Part shown: one piece after another, positions 23,310 to 35,142 of the stretch
Layout: every line of letters starts with the position of its first letter
Numbering within the stretch: position 1 is the stretch's first letter
Assembly (NCBI RefSeq): GCF_036588685.1
Contig: NC_086386.1
Coordinates: 34,277,883-34,341,882, forward strand
Origin: Mytilus trossulus
Taxonomy: Eukaryota > Mollusca > Bivalvia > Mytilida > Mytilidae
DNA: 64,000 bases
Direction of reading: 5' to 3'
Made by a program: the position numbers and the translations under genes
The notes under the pieces: generated by a model
Seen by the model: only the letters and a program-made list of their open reading frames with translations
Databases searched by the model: none
Told to the model about the DNA's origin: nothing

Positions 23310-23830
23310 TTTTATCAAGTAAATCAACACATTTTATCAAGTAAATAAGATATATTTTATTCTTTAAGATATATCTTATTTAATTTGAAGTTAATAACAT
23401 AGCTAAAATACGTATAAGATTATATTATATAACAGTTAAGATCATCTTATATAAAAAAATAAGATAATTTATAAACCAATTAAGATATCTAATAAATCAA
23501 TCTGATAAGATATCTTGACAAGCTAATAAGATACTTTATAGAGTTAAACAGATTTCTAATAAAAAAAAATAAGATATCTTGTATATATTAGTTTATCTTA
23601 TCAAGTATATAAGATATCTTGAATACGTCTTTATCATATCTTAATAACTTTATTAGAGATCTTGTATTCTTTATCATATCTTGTATTCTTTATTATATCT
23701 TGTATTCTTTATTATATCTTGTATTCTTTATCATATCTTAATAACTTTATTAGATATCTTGTATTCTTTATCATATCTTAATAACTTTATTAGATATCTT
23801 ATTAACTTTATAAAATATCCTAATGCAAAA
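23310..23830. repeat. AT-rich array of AAGATATCTTA-type words
   Basis: About twenty variants of AAGATATCTTATT / TATCTTGTATTCTTTATCAT. The right part (23670-23800) has a clear period of about 22 bp in TATCTTGTATTCTTTATTA. AAGATATCTT is itself palindromic, so the single strands can fold. It follows directly on the retrozyme unit. Confidence 0.65.
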
Positions 23831-24244
23831 GATCCCAAGGCTTTATCATGTATACATATGAATCTACAGCAAATTGCCCTAAGTCTCCACTATGTAAGGT
23901 AAATGAGTTATATCCCAATACAGCTTATTTTGAGTTTTAGAGGGGAGGAAACTGCCATCAAATGTTCACACCTTTTTAACCAAAATATGTATGTTACGAC
24001 ATGTAACAGATATCAGTTTATTAAAAATGTTTTATTTTAAATTTTCATTTTGAGTTTCAAGACAGCCTCGGTCAAAATTATTCTTAACATCCTGTGGATG
24101 GATAGATCAAATTGGAGAAATAATCTTGTCGTAATCTCTTACGGTTGCTAAGGAGATGCGAACACTAGAAAACCAGTGTTTTGGGAGATAACTCTACAAT
24201 AAAAAGTTTTTCGGTTAAACAGGTTTAGTTTCAAAAGCTCAATA

Positions 24245-24475
24245 AAAGAGGGTCGAAAGATACCAAAGGGACAGTCAAACTCATGAATCGAAAATAAACG
24301 GACAAGGCCATGGCTAAAAATGAAAAAAAGACAAACAGACAAACAATGGTACACATGACACAACATAGAAAACTAAAGAATATTAAGCAACACGAACCCC
24401 ACCAAAAACATGGGGTGAACTCAGGTGCTCCTGAACGGTAAGCAGTTACTGCTTCACATGTGGCACCCGTTCAAC
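24245..24475 (+). repeat. Rep-B copy in intron 1 of paralogue 1
   Basis: Starts AAGAGGGTCGAAAGATACC and extends further than most copies, through CACGAACCCCACCAAAAACA and AGGTGCTCCTGAACGGTAAG to TGTGGCACCCGTTCA. Confidence 0.8.
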
Positions 24476-25609
24476 TGTTCAAAATAATATGCAGAAAATC
24501 TAAGTGACGTCTTTCGAAACCACTATAAACCGCAAGACATAAATGTGGCGGAAGACAGTCAAGAAAAATAATAAGAACAAAATCAGTAGGTCTTTCCACA
24601 GAAAAGTATAAAAACATAGTTATCAGATCAAAATCAATAGGTATTTCCACAGAACAGTGAAAAGACCTAATAAATGTGAAATTGTTTACCTTTTTCTTTT
24701 TCATACTATTTTTAGATTTATCTTCAGTCGGCCACCAACTTATATAGAAACTCTTCATGGGCGGATCTGGCAATTTCAAAACGGGGGGATTCCAAAGCCA
24801 GGATACTTTGCTAAACATTTGTTCCCATTCAAAAATATTATTCGTCCCAGAAAAAGGAGATTTCCAACCCTGGGAACCTCCTCTGCTAGATTTTGTTGTT
24901 CTTCTTCTTCTTTTTCCAGGTAAGGAACCGGATTCAAAGCTGAATGGTAATGATTTGCCACTGCTATTGTCATTAAAGGACAACGACGCATGTCCATAGC
25001 TGTCCTTGTCTTTTGTCCATACATACATAACTGCCATATTGGATTCCCAACGGTATATAATTCAACTGTAACAATAAGTTTGAATTACTTATAATTCTAT
25101 GCATTGGTAGATGGGAGTAGAACTGATTGCAATTCAAAGTAAGTACTTTTTGAACTAATTCTATCATACGTTTGTTTGTGTTCCTTTTTTTATTTAATTG
25201 ATCGAGGTTATCCTTGCCACATTTTCAGGTGCCTGCCCAAAATTCAGAACCCGAATATTATTATCTGTTGTTAAATTTTGATGTTGTTGGATTTTTGTTG
25301 TTGTTGCTATTTTGAAAATTCAAAATTCCGTGTCCGAAATTTAGAAAGATCCTGGTAAACTTATCCTTTCTTTAAATAAACTTGTTCTAAATGGTTACCA
25401 ATTCAACACTGTAATAAGATCAATGAATATTGTTTTTGTTAGAATAATTATTGATTTTGTTATCAGTAAATTAAAAGCAAATTGAATATTACTAGTTTAT
25501 TATAAACATATAGACATTCATAAACCTACAATCTGTCGATACGTGTATCTTGACATTGCACAGGTTCATGTTTTTCTCTGACTGTTAATGACGGCTTTAC
25601 CCTATATCC

Positions 25610-26213
25610 ATTGGATGATGGTTGTGTACAGATTGACAATTTAGTCTTTAATGCATGATTTTTTTAATTTGTTGTTAGGGGCTTTGAAATAGATGTCAGT
25701 TCACCGCGAGTCCTCTCAGATCTGTTTCTAGTGTATTTTTGTTGTTGGGATGTACAAGTACCCCGCCATGTCTACTTGTTGTTTTTTTTGTCACTGATGA
25801 GTTAAGCCTTTTTCAACTGATTTTTATAGTTCGTTCTTATGTTGTACCGTTATACCACTGTCCTAGTTTAGGGAGAGGGTTTGGATCCCACTAATATGTT
25901 AAACCCCGCTCCATTATGTATGTATGTGCATGTCCAAAGTCAGGAGCCTGTAGTTTAGTGGTTGTCGTTTGTTTATGTGTGACATAATTGTGTTTCGTTC
26001 ATTTTTTATTTTATAAATAAGGACGTTTGTTTCTCGTTTGAATTGGTTTACATTGTCATTTCGGGTCCTTTTATAGCTGACTATGCAGTTCGGGCTTTGC
26101 GCGATGTTGAAGACCGTACGGTTACTATAATTTTCAATTTCCGTGTCATTTTGGTTTTTTATGTCATGTATGTAGAGTTGTATCATAGGCAATCATACCA
26201 CATCTTCTTTTTT
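25610..26213 (-). repeat. Long Rep-A copy
   Basis: Complement of Rep-A. It includes the interior GATGAGTTAAGCCTTTTTCA segment, AATATGTTAAACCCCGCTCC and the anchored AATCATACCACATCTTCTTT end with T tail. This is one of the longest truncated copies. Confidence 0.75.
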
Positions 26214-26888
26214 ATATTTAACGTGAAAAATAAAAGATTGATTACTAGTATTCAGATTTGAATGTCCAACGTGCGGATGTGCTTCTTATTTAATTCACCC
26301 AGTCGACATAATAAGCAAGTACTTAGATATTTTATAGGCAAGATATGCTTTTCCTTCCGAAGCACATGATAGTTGTTCCAACTGGACGCAAGTAAAACTT
26401 TTAATTACAGTTTGTTTTAAATGCAGCCTTTTGTAACTATTGTCTTTACAGTTAATATCCGTATTGAAATTTCTCAAACATTTAATAAATTACCTAAATT
26501 CACATATTAAACTGAGAATTCATTTATTTTTTGGGTTTTAATATTCGTGGATTGAGGAAAGTTGTATCTTCGTGGATTTTTGATTTTGTAGCTTCGGAAA
26601 AGTCTTTTTGAACATCGAACACGTAAATTCGTGGTTTAACCATTCCCACAAAATCCATAAAAATTGATACCACACGAATGTGTTAATCATAGCAATGTTT
26701 TTCACTAGGCATCTTGAAGACATTGTTGAATTGAGTACCTTATTATATAGGGACGACATCAAAAGTTCAATGAAGGATAAAAAAAAACTTAATTCACATA
26801 TTTTTTTTGCACTGCCCTCCCCCCTCTTAATTTGATTTGGAAGGAAATGATTGTCCAATATGGCTATATTATTACACTAGTAATTTTG

Positions 26889-27031
26889 GGGCTCTTTATA
26901 GCTAGTTGTTCGGTGTGAGCCAAGGCTCCGTGTTGAAGGCCGTACATTAATTGACCTATAATGGTTTACCTTTTTTTAAATTGTTATTTGGATGGAGAGT
27001 TGTCTCATTGGCACTCACACCACATCTTCCT
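26889..27031 (-). repeat. Rep-A-related short copy
   Basis: GGCTCTTTATAGCTAGTTGT, then CGTGTTGAAGGCCGTAC, then GAGTTGTCTCATTGGCACTC and ACCACATCTTCCT. The anchored end is kept and the interior differs from the main Rep-A type, so it may be a subfamily. Confidence 0.65.
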
Positions 27032-27609
27032 AAATCCTATAAACCCCACCCCAAACTATTTAATTTAATTTTTTATCCTACAATGGTCTTTTGATGTTGT
27101 CCCTAACGACGTTCGAAATTCGATAGAATTTTAAGTTTAGTTAAGAATATCCTTCGTATAAGTGTATCCCTCGGATTTTAGTTTGTTTCCCCCATTTTGT
27201 TTTTTGTCTATGGATTTATGAGTTTTGAACAGCGGTATACTATTGTTGCCTTTATTTAAAACTTCACAATATAGTCTTTATAATTATACAAATAATAAGA
27301 TGTGGTACGATTGTCAATAACATGCATAAGACAATTCTCTAACAGAAACTAACTAATTTATAAGTTTAAACCATTACGCTATATAAAGCGTCGAAACAAA
27401 ACAGTAAAGCGATTCAGACGAGAATAAACAAATAGCCTGATTATGTAAAAAAACAATGAAGAAAAGAAAATATTCGGCAACAAACGACAGCCATTGTTTT
27501 CATGCTCCTGACTTGAAGTTGGTACTGACACATACCGAGTGTTGCGGGATTAATCATGTTTAGAGGCATCTAAACTGGAACAATGGTACAACAGCGCAGC
27601 ACAAGAACA

Positions 27610-27948
27610 TACAAATACAAATATTTTATTGGCACAAACACAATTACAATAATTTGCAAAGGCCCATATTACAGTGCATTACAACAATGAATACAGTTTA
27701 CAGTTACTAGTATTTAAATATGTTATAATTAAGAAGCTAAAATCTCATTTCTATACATCAGACATTTATATATATAAAAATTAGTCACTTTCAGGACTTT
27801 GAAAGAATTACTATTAATACAACTATTAATATTTAGCTGATTTTCACTACAACATGTAGGAAGTATATTTAATATCTTATTTTTAAAGTTAAATCTATTG
27901 TTGGAAAAAATTTCACATTTCAGTAAAAAGTGATTTTCATCTTCTACC
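27610..27948 (-). mobile_element. 5'-truncated LINE copy, same family as the 40-44 kb LINE
   Basis: The minus strand encodes EDENHFLLKCEIFSNNR and ends VLKVTNFYIYKCLMYRNEIL, matching the C-terminus of the 40-44 kb ORF (ENEKHFLLHCEKYSTKR). The 3' UTR ends with CCAATAAAATATTTGTATTT like the larger copy, with a TTTGTA-repeat tail at 27610. The second copy of the segmental duplication lacks it, so its ends are fixed by an empty site. Confidence 0.8.
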
Positions 27949-28859
27949 ACATGTAAATGTACTAAATTACAAACCATTCGTGCAACATAGCAGGTTTGAA
28001 AAAAGAAAGAAGATAACAATATAAAACGAACGCAGGGACATAAATTATGTTGAACTACAGAAATGTTTATATTTTTACAGTTGCAAGAATATTTTAAGTC
28101 CTTAATTCGTCAATTAATGAATAAAACATACTTACGTTTATGAATCCTTATAACATGTACAACATGAGCGAGATGATAAACTTTATTTATAAATAGATTC
28201 ACCGTCTGTCAAAGTACTTTCAGTTTCCTTAATTCTATCTCTACTTGGATCTTACAGATATTTGAAATAGGCATTTCATCATGCAATTATATTTTTAACA
28301 AATTTTGCCAGGCTTCAGAATAATGGCGAGATTCGACATTTAATATCTGGATGCTATGTGAAAAAGAGACAATGCGCATGTCTTAAAAATAAAACTTTTG
28401 CAATATTTGCATTAAAATAATTTTAAAATAAATAGTTTTGAAATAAATATCATAATAACATTATGTTTATAAATATCTATGAGCGTATGTTGCTCTTTAT
28501 TAGTTTGTATACGGTTCGTATAGTTTTTGTAATATTTCTATATTGACATTGTTTACATCTGTCTATCTGAGATTAAACACATGTTTTAGTAATCTCGGTC
28601 GCTAATATACTTGATTTTGTCGTCCGCATTTATTAAATACAGATACAGAGCTTGCAGTAAGTAATTTTAACTAGGTGCGTCACTTTGTTTAAAGTTTGTG
28701 TAAACATGAGGCACTATATGGGTTAAATATAGAATTCAATAAATGTCGGATGTTTATAATTTTGTTGAAACGCTAGTATGTTGTTTGATGATATAATAAG
28801 AAAATAAAAAAAGTCATGTTTGATTTAGTTGATGTCTGTTAATTATGATTACGAATGCG

Positions 28860-29215
28860 TTGATTTATTTCTTTATTACATTTTATGGGGTCGTTTAGGG
28901 GTTAGTGGTTGTACATTCCTGTGAACACTCTACAGTCAATATCCTTTAAATTTAGACCAAACTTGATACATTGCAAATAAAAATCAAGATCTGGACAATT
29001 AGCGATTTTCAAGGCAAAGGTTAAAGTCACATTAGCACTTAGGCAATTTAGAGGTTGTACGTTCATGTGAAAACACTATAGTCCATATGCTTACATGTAT
29101 ATTGAATTTGTCCTTACTTTGTACATAGAAAATAAATGTAGAGAATTGGACACTTATTGATATTCAAGATCACAATTGGACTTCCAAGTTTTTATACTGT
29201 CGTAATGTGCATATG
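28860..29215. repeat. Degenerate molluscan tandem repeat
   Basis: GGTTGTACATTCCTGTGAAC near 28907 recurs as GGTTGTACGTTCATGTGAAA near 29051. Each is followed by an ACAGTCAATATC / ATAGTCCATATG segment. Two units of about 145 bp are visible. Confidence 0.55.
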
Positions 29216-30054
29216 TTAAGGGGATTTACTGAATTGCACTTTGCATCATGCTTAACTACTTACAAAAACGCCTTTTGGTAGTGTTTTTTTTTCAATTAAG
29301 ATTTTACACAAAGGAAAGCATTGTATAAATATGAACTAAAAAAATATAATGATGGTATGGCTGCAAAGAGAGATAATTGGACTGATACCGTGACCTTGTA
29401 AGAGCAACTCTAACAAAGCATGACACTTCATACATATGTATTTGTTTCTAGCAGCTTAACGTTTACTAAACGATAGTCATCGATGACAAAATTTCGGGTT
29501 AGAAACAAATGCACTTATAAATTACTATTCAGAATAAAATACCTTTAAAGGGAGAAATTTGAACTAAAATTTTCTGATGAACGCATCTAAATGACTTCAT
29601 GGATTTTAAATGATGTGAATAAAGAAGAAAGAACTCAATAATCTCTTAAGGGAAAAAAAAGGACTTGTGTCTCCAGCTTTATGTCTATAACAAACTTCAT
29701 TGCCTGATAGCAGAAAAAGCTGTTTCAGGTAATTTTTTTTGAAAGAAAGCAACTTGTTTCTGATTCTGAAAAGAAATTTGTCCAAATCCTATATACTAGT
29801 TCATCTCCTCATAAATATATTTAAAGAAGAAAGATCGCGAAGATATAAACAAAGAGACAAAAAGTTAGCAAATTAATATATTTTTTTAATATTTTTCTGT
29901 ATACGGATATTGAGAGTAAACTGCACATTGTTAGAAAACAAAGACAAATTGATGCCAACGTTCAAACGTGTTAATGCAATGTAATACTAAAAGACAGCAA
30001 ATACGAAATAAAGATTTGAAAAAAAAAACATTGATCAAAATAAAATTAATCTGC

Positions 30055-30290
30055 TGGTATCAAAATGACATAGTACACACTTAAAAATAGATTGCAAACT
30101 GACAACGGTAAAAACAAACATGACAAAGCGACAAAAGGAAAAAAACGACAGTTGACAAAACACAGCATTGAAAAATAAACATCACGAATCCAACCAAAAA
30201 CTAGGGGTTAAACAAGTAGTTTAGGGAATGTGTACAGATCGTGCTTCAACCGAGGCACCTGTCACGTTGCACATGTAAGGGAACGAACAT
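30055..30290 (+). repeat. Degenerate Rep-B copy inside duplication copy 1
   Basis: AACTGACAACGGTAAAAACA, ACGAATCCAACCAAAAACTA and CAACCGAGGCACCTGTCACG follow the order of the longest Rep-B copy. A shorter equivalent lies near 34050-34165 in duplication copy 2. Confidence 0.6.
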
Positions 30291-30680
30291 TTAATTTCAA
30301 AAGAGGGTTATGTTATTTTTTACTAAAAAATATTCTCATCCCCAATTTGTTAGGAACAAATATTCTAGTTAAGCAGACGACAAAAAGAAATATTCTTTTG
30401 ATCTAAATCCAGATTCTCCCTTTAACTTATAGTGTTAAATATTGAAAAAAATATAATCTGATTGATACTGTTGAAAAAAACAAATAAAATGTTTAACTCA
30501 GAAGAAAAAAAACACACTAACTAATAACCTCTCTTTTGAAGTTTACAAACCCGTTGATAAATGAAATTCGGCATATCACGCTCGAGGAGAAGAGGACAGC
30601 ATTGTGATTAGTTTAGTCAAGGATTTGTATAGTCTCACTTGTTTTAGCAGATATTGCATAACGGTCAACCAACTTATTTG

Positions 30681-31569
30681 AGCCTTGGTCGCACCTTACC
30701 GGATAGCACGAATAGACGCCTAATGGATAAACAATAAAAGTTGTCCGATGACAAAATTGTTATCCGTTGGGAGGTCCGTTGATGTACTAACCGAATAAAA
30801 CGGACGTGTAACGAATATTGAACGGACATACACCGGACATGCAACGTACGAGAAACGGAAACGTAACGGACAGAACGGATGTCGACTGATGTACATCCAA
30901 CGGATGAGTACCGCATGAAACGGACACCTAACGAACGCGTATCGGATCAAACGGATGGATGAACAAGGAATACGGGACAAATAAAAGCAAGAATAATAAT
31001 ACATGTAAATCGCGTAAATATTCAAAATGTGTCTGTGTAGGTGGTTTTGGTAAAATGTCGCCAAAGGGCAATGTCTTGCCTGAATTCATGAACCTTAAGA
31101 AATCTGACAAACCAATAATTGACATTTCTGACGCGAAATTTTCAATTGGCATTTACCCGTTTCAGATCCGTACATCATCCGTTTTATCCGTTATACGTCC
31201 GATAGAAGTCCGTTTTATCCGTTATACGTCCGTTTTATCCGTTCAACGTCCGGTAGATGTCTGTTGGTGAATTTATCTGCCAGACCTCAAACGGATGTAT
31301 AACGGACATGTAACAGAAACAAAAGGGAAACGAAACGGACGCCTACAGGACGTTCAACGGACGTTTCATCCATTGGACGTCCGTTCAAAGTTTCGAACAT
31401 GCTCAAATTTTTCCACGGATAGAACGGACGTCAACGGACAAAACGTACACTAAACGGACATGCAACGGATATGGACGGACGTCTAACGGACATGAACGGA
31501 TTGAAAAAAATGTTATCCGTATGGCAATCCGTTGGCGCTATCCGTACGCCTTAAGTTGTGACAGAGGCT
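30681..31569. mobile_element. Non-autonomous DNA transposon packed with AAACGGAC motifs, hAT-like
   Basis: About twenty ACGGA words in plus orientation lie at 30780-30960 and 31280-31505. About ten TCCGT words (the complement) cluster at 31167-31250 and 31505-31550. The outer ends match imperfectly as inverted repeats (AGCC...GGATAGC versus GCTATCCG...AGGCT). The maize Ac transposase binds AAACGG repeats near its element ends, and the motif here is nearly the same. ORFs across it are motif artefacts. The flanks (CATAACGGTCAACCAACTTA and AAAATTTACGAAGG) look like two halves of one mussel repeat. Confidence 0.65.
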
Positions 31570-32107
31570 TTTAAAATTTACGAAGGAAAGATTTGTAAGG
31601 ATATTTATGAAATTCATGTATCGAGTCCAATGAAGAAAAAAAAATCCTTACCTTTATTGTTGGACTAACAAATCTCAAACTTTATTAAATTAAAAAGCAT
31701 TTTATGTCATGTGTTTTACATAAACACGATATGAACGTACATTTTAGTTCGGAGCTTTATCTGCGAGGAAAACAACATACTTATATTTTGACTTTTTTAA
31801 TGTTTCCAAAGGGAACATATACCATTGTAAGCATGGAAATCATGATTTTCGTCATTTTTTATCATCTTAGAAATACTTGATGTTAATTAAATTTTGTATG
31901 AATAGGTTTCATAGTTTAGGAATACTTAGTTAAAACTTGAGTGAGGCACTTAACTAGAATTAATTGGTTAGTAATAACCGGTCCCGTTACGTGCGTACGT
32001 CGAGTTAGGTACGTATGTCATTTTATTGGAAATCTCTATCACGACATTCTATGTCGTTATTACTACATGCTATGTCGTAATTACGACATAGATTTTTTTT
32101 TGAATAA
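31570..32107. other. Spacer with a 20-bp perfect palindrome
   Basis: Bases 32071-32090 (TATGTCGTAATTACGACATA) form a perfect palindrome, next to related ACGACAT / ATGTCGT words at 32040-32057. Nothing coding. Confidence 0.6.
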
Positions 32108-32202
32108 CCCTTATAAGTACTTTGTATCATATTCTAGGCATTATATGCTTTTCCTTCCAACACATGATAGTTCTTCCAACTTGGCGCAAGAAAAACATTG
32201 AA

Positions 32203-32475
32203 GGTGGGACCTTACACTACAGGGAGATAACTCTGTAAAATCAGCTTAATGTTTTAATTACGTTGTGTTGTAAAGGGAATAATAAGCTTCTCAATAATCA
32301 AAATTGGTGTTTGTGAAACTACTATATAACCAGTGTAATTTTTCTGACAAAACGGTTGGTTCAAAATTTTTTAAATCTTTATAGTTTTGTTCAAGGGTCA
32401 AAGTAAATACTTTGTCAAAATTTTATGAAAATTAAACGAGCCAAATTTATTTTAGTGAAAGTGTTGGGTACCACC
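32203..32475. mobile_element. 273-bp MITE at a TTAA site
   Basis: Ends GGTGGGACCTTACAC and, as complement, GGTGGTACCCAACAC. The right flank is TTAA and the left flank is TTGAA, a mutated duplication. Duplication copy 1 at about 26400 shows the uninterrupted CTTTTAATTACAGTTTG, which confirms both ends. Non-coding. Confidence 0.8.
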
Positions 32476-32569
32476 TTAATTACACAGTTTGATTTAAATG
32501 CAGCTTTTTATAATTCTAGTCTGTAAATACAGTCAATTTCCTTTTATATAGTTTATAACATTTCATTTA

Positions 32570-32635
32570 TTTTTGTGGGTATCAATATTCGTCGATAGAG
32601 CTTCCTCTATCGACGAATATTGATACCCACAAAAA
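32570..32635. repeat. Perfect hairpin, 31-bp arms and 4-base loop
   Basis: The left arm 32570-32600 and right arm 32605-32635 are exact complements separated by CTTC. The left arm carries GGGTATCAATATTCGTCG. The equivalent place in duplication copy 1 (about 26530-26560) has a single arm-like segment (GGGTTTTAATATTCGTGG), so the second arm arose after the duplication. Confidence 0.85.
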
Positions 32636-34439
32636 AATTTTGATAACGTAGTTTCGGCAAAGTCTACAAACATGCTTTTTAACATATTTTCCTCATTGAA
32701 CATTTAAATTCGTAGTTTAACAAATACCACAAAATCCACAAAAAAATCGACAGAATTTTTAAGAATATCCTTCTTCTAACTGTTTAAAAAAAATATATCA
32801 TGTAATATAGTCCTTATAACTTAAAAAAAATAGAAGATGTGGCATAATTGTAAATTAGACATCTCTCTATCAGGGTACAACTAATATATAAATCAATAAC
32901 TAAGTTCAACAATGAGCAAAACAAATAACGAATCGTCAGATATAGAAGCCACCAAAAAAATGTAAAGCGATTCATGCGAGAACACAAATAGCCTGATTTA
33001 TGTCCAAACAATGACGAATAACAAATATACGTCAATAAACGACAACCTCTGAACTACAGCCTCCTGGCTTGAAATAGGCACATACAACCTGGCTTGAAAA
33101 AGGCACATACAAAATGGTGCGGGATTAATCATGTTTGAAAGCACTTTCCTTTTCATAAACTGGAACAAGAGCGCAACACAAGAACAAAGTACATGTGAAT
33201 ATACTACAATACAAACCATTCGAGCATCATGTGCAACATAGAAGGTTTGAAAAAAGAAAGAAGATAAAAATATAAAAAGAACGCAGGGAAATAAACTATG
33301 TTGAACTACAGAAATGTTTATATTTTCACAGTTGCAAGATTATTTTAAGTCCTTAATTCGTCAATAATGAATAAAACATACTTACGTTTATGAATCCTTA
33401 TTACAACATGAGCTCAGGGCGATGATAACCTATATTTATAAATAGATTCACCGTCTTTACAAGTAATTTCGGTTTTCTTAAATCTATCTCTTCTTGGAAG
33501 TTACAGATATTAAAAATAGATATTAATGTTTAATGATACAATCATACTTTTACAATTTTTCAGATATATAAAAAAAATTATATTGAGAAGGAATTTGTCC
33601 AAATCCTATATACTAGTTCATCTTCTCATAAAAATATTTAAAGAAGAAATATTGCGAAGATATAAACAAAGAGACTAGGTTAGCAGATTAATATTTATTT
33701 TTTTAAATATTTATTTTAGAATAGTATTAAACTGCACATTTTTAGAAAACAAAGACACATTGCTCGAAAACACATTGATGTCCTTTGAAGACAACGTTAA
33801 AAAGTGTTAATGCAATGTAATACAAAACGCCAGCTAATACGAAAAAAAGATTTTAAAATCATTTATTAAGGTTCATCATAACAAATGGATAAATATGGCC
33901 GTATTTTTACCTCTAAAACTACTCCGTGTACAGACTTGCCTGTGAAAGTTTGGAAAGTGTTTTGGCCTGGCATCCACTAGATATATTTAAACTATTTAAT
34001 AATATTAATCTGCTGGTATCAAAGGGACATAATTCAAACTTATAACTTGATTGCAAACTGACAACGGTAGACGAAACGACAAAAGGACAAAACAACAGTT
34101 GATACCAGTAGTTCAGGAAGTGTACAGTAGGCAGATCGTCCTTCATACGAGGCACATTTGATGTTGCACATGTAAAGGAACGAACATTTTCCTTTTTTCC
34201 TTCTTAGAATATAAAAAAACATTCTAGTTAAGCAGATTACAAAAAGAAATACTCTTTTGATCTAAATCCAGATTCTCCCTATACTTTATAGTGTTTTAAA
34301 TTATCAAAAAAACAATCTGTTTGATACCGTTGAAAAAACAAATAAATTGTTTGACTCAGAAGACAAAAATCCCAACTTATAACCCCCTTTTGAAGTTAAC
34401 GAACCCGGGGATAAATGTAATTCGGCATATCACACTCGT

Positions 34440-35142
34440 CAATTTCTCTTTGAGGATTCCAAAAGGTCTTATTACAATTCTAAAACTAATGTCCAAAAAA
34501 AATCTTATGTGAAGAGTTAGGCAAGATACTACAAATGTGTGTATTCACATTCTGAACAAATTATAGTTTGCTTGTTCACACCATATCCAAGCAGGATATC
34601 CTTTTATGTTGACTCTTCTGATCCGATTCATCTAGTTCAAAATTGTCTAACTGGTCCGAGACCACAATTTTCGTCCCTTGATTTTCGTTATTCACAAATA
34701 TAGTCCCTAGTGTTGACAGTGGGTTACTTGCCATTAGTTTTTATACCCGTAACAAAATTTGGGTCCAGAATTTTAAAGGAAAGTAGTGATTTGGTCCAGC
34801 TGAAAAAGGTTTAAAATTAGCACTTCGGAAGCTGTCAAAAGATTTCAAGACGCCCTAAACATAAAATTGTCCATATTTTGAGTTAGAGCCGATGAAGTTT
34901 GCTATATTTTGTCTCAAAAGAAGCACAACACACTGTATTAGTTTCTTTGAGAAAGAGCAGGCGGGATTTTTTTATTTTCATTTATGTTCCAAAAGAAATG
35001 CACTACGAAATAAATGTGGTCTCGGACTAACTAAAACTTTAATTTCTGAGTGTTATAATATGAACCTGTTTTGTAAAATACTACCTCTGTTTTCCTTATT
35101 TAGGCTTTAAAGTTACCACAATGCCTTTATTATGTCTAGTCT
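34440..35142. other. Intergenic stretch
   Basis: No coding block or named repeat recognised. A 72-codon ORF at 34892-35110 has no familiar motif. Confidence 0.4.

Larger units (their letters stand above)
21766..25037 (-). pseudogene. GHASL/NCC-motif protein gene, paralogue 1, with two frame breaks
   Basis: Exon 1 is 25037-24690 (116 codons). It opens MAVMYVWTKDKDSYGHASLS, then has a Ser/Arg-rich insert of about 70 residues, then FYISWWPTEDKSK, and ends in a KKKK run at a GTAAAC donor in phase 0. Exon 2 is 22733-22428 and reads LPVDYEDDR, then GREFTHQFYI, then GGYHFALNNCCHAVVQALRE, with a GTAACC donor in phase 1. Exon 3 begins at 21850 after TTTGCAG and gives a stop at 21824-21822. Its own GTAAGT donor is at 21765. 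Compared with the intact paralogue at 36-39 kb, exon 2 has one extra base near 22681-22684 (A run) and one near 22622-22626. Both breaks lie within aligned blocks of identical length, so it is a pseudogene or a sequence with assembly errors. The His of GHASL and Cys of NCC could be catalytic (permuted NlpC/P60- or LRAT-like); this is inference. Confidence 0.6.
26305..30583 (+). repeat. Segmental duplication, copy 1
   Basis: Direct-orientation partner of 32108-34438. Matching blocks include TATGCTTTTCCTTCC near 26345, a Rep-A copy at about 27292-27600, the GCAGGTTTGAAAAAAGAAAG block near 27990, AATTTGTCCAAATCCTATAT near 29775, and AATTCGGCATATCAC near 30565. About 1.4 kb (28320-29760) and a LINE fragment (27610-27948) are present only here. 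Confidence 0.7.
32108..34438 (+). repeat. Segmental duplication, copy 2
   Basis: Partner of 26305-30583 in the same orientation. Private features are a TTAA MITE at 32203-32475, a 66-bp hairpin at 32570-32635, and about 145 bp near 33855-34005. It lacks the LINE fragment and the 1.4-kb block of copy 1. A Rep-A-type segment at about 32833-33190 matches 27292-27600. Confidence 0.7.

Noticed and set aside
24657-25167. Plus and alternate-frame minus ORFs over the paralogue 1 exon
   Set aside because: Shadows of exon 1; the minus frame from 25037 has the GHASL and YISWWP motifs shared with paralogue 2.
30674-31270. ORFs rich in Arg/Ser/Val on both strands
   Set aside because: Produced by the ACGGA/TCCGT motif arrays of a DNA transposon.
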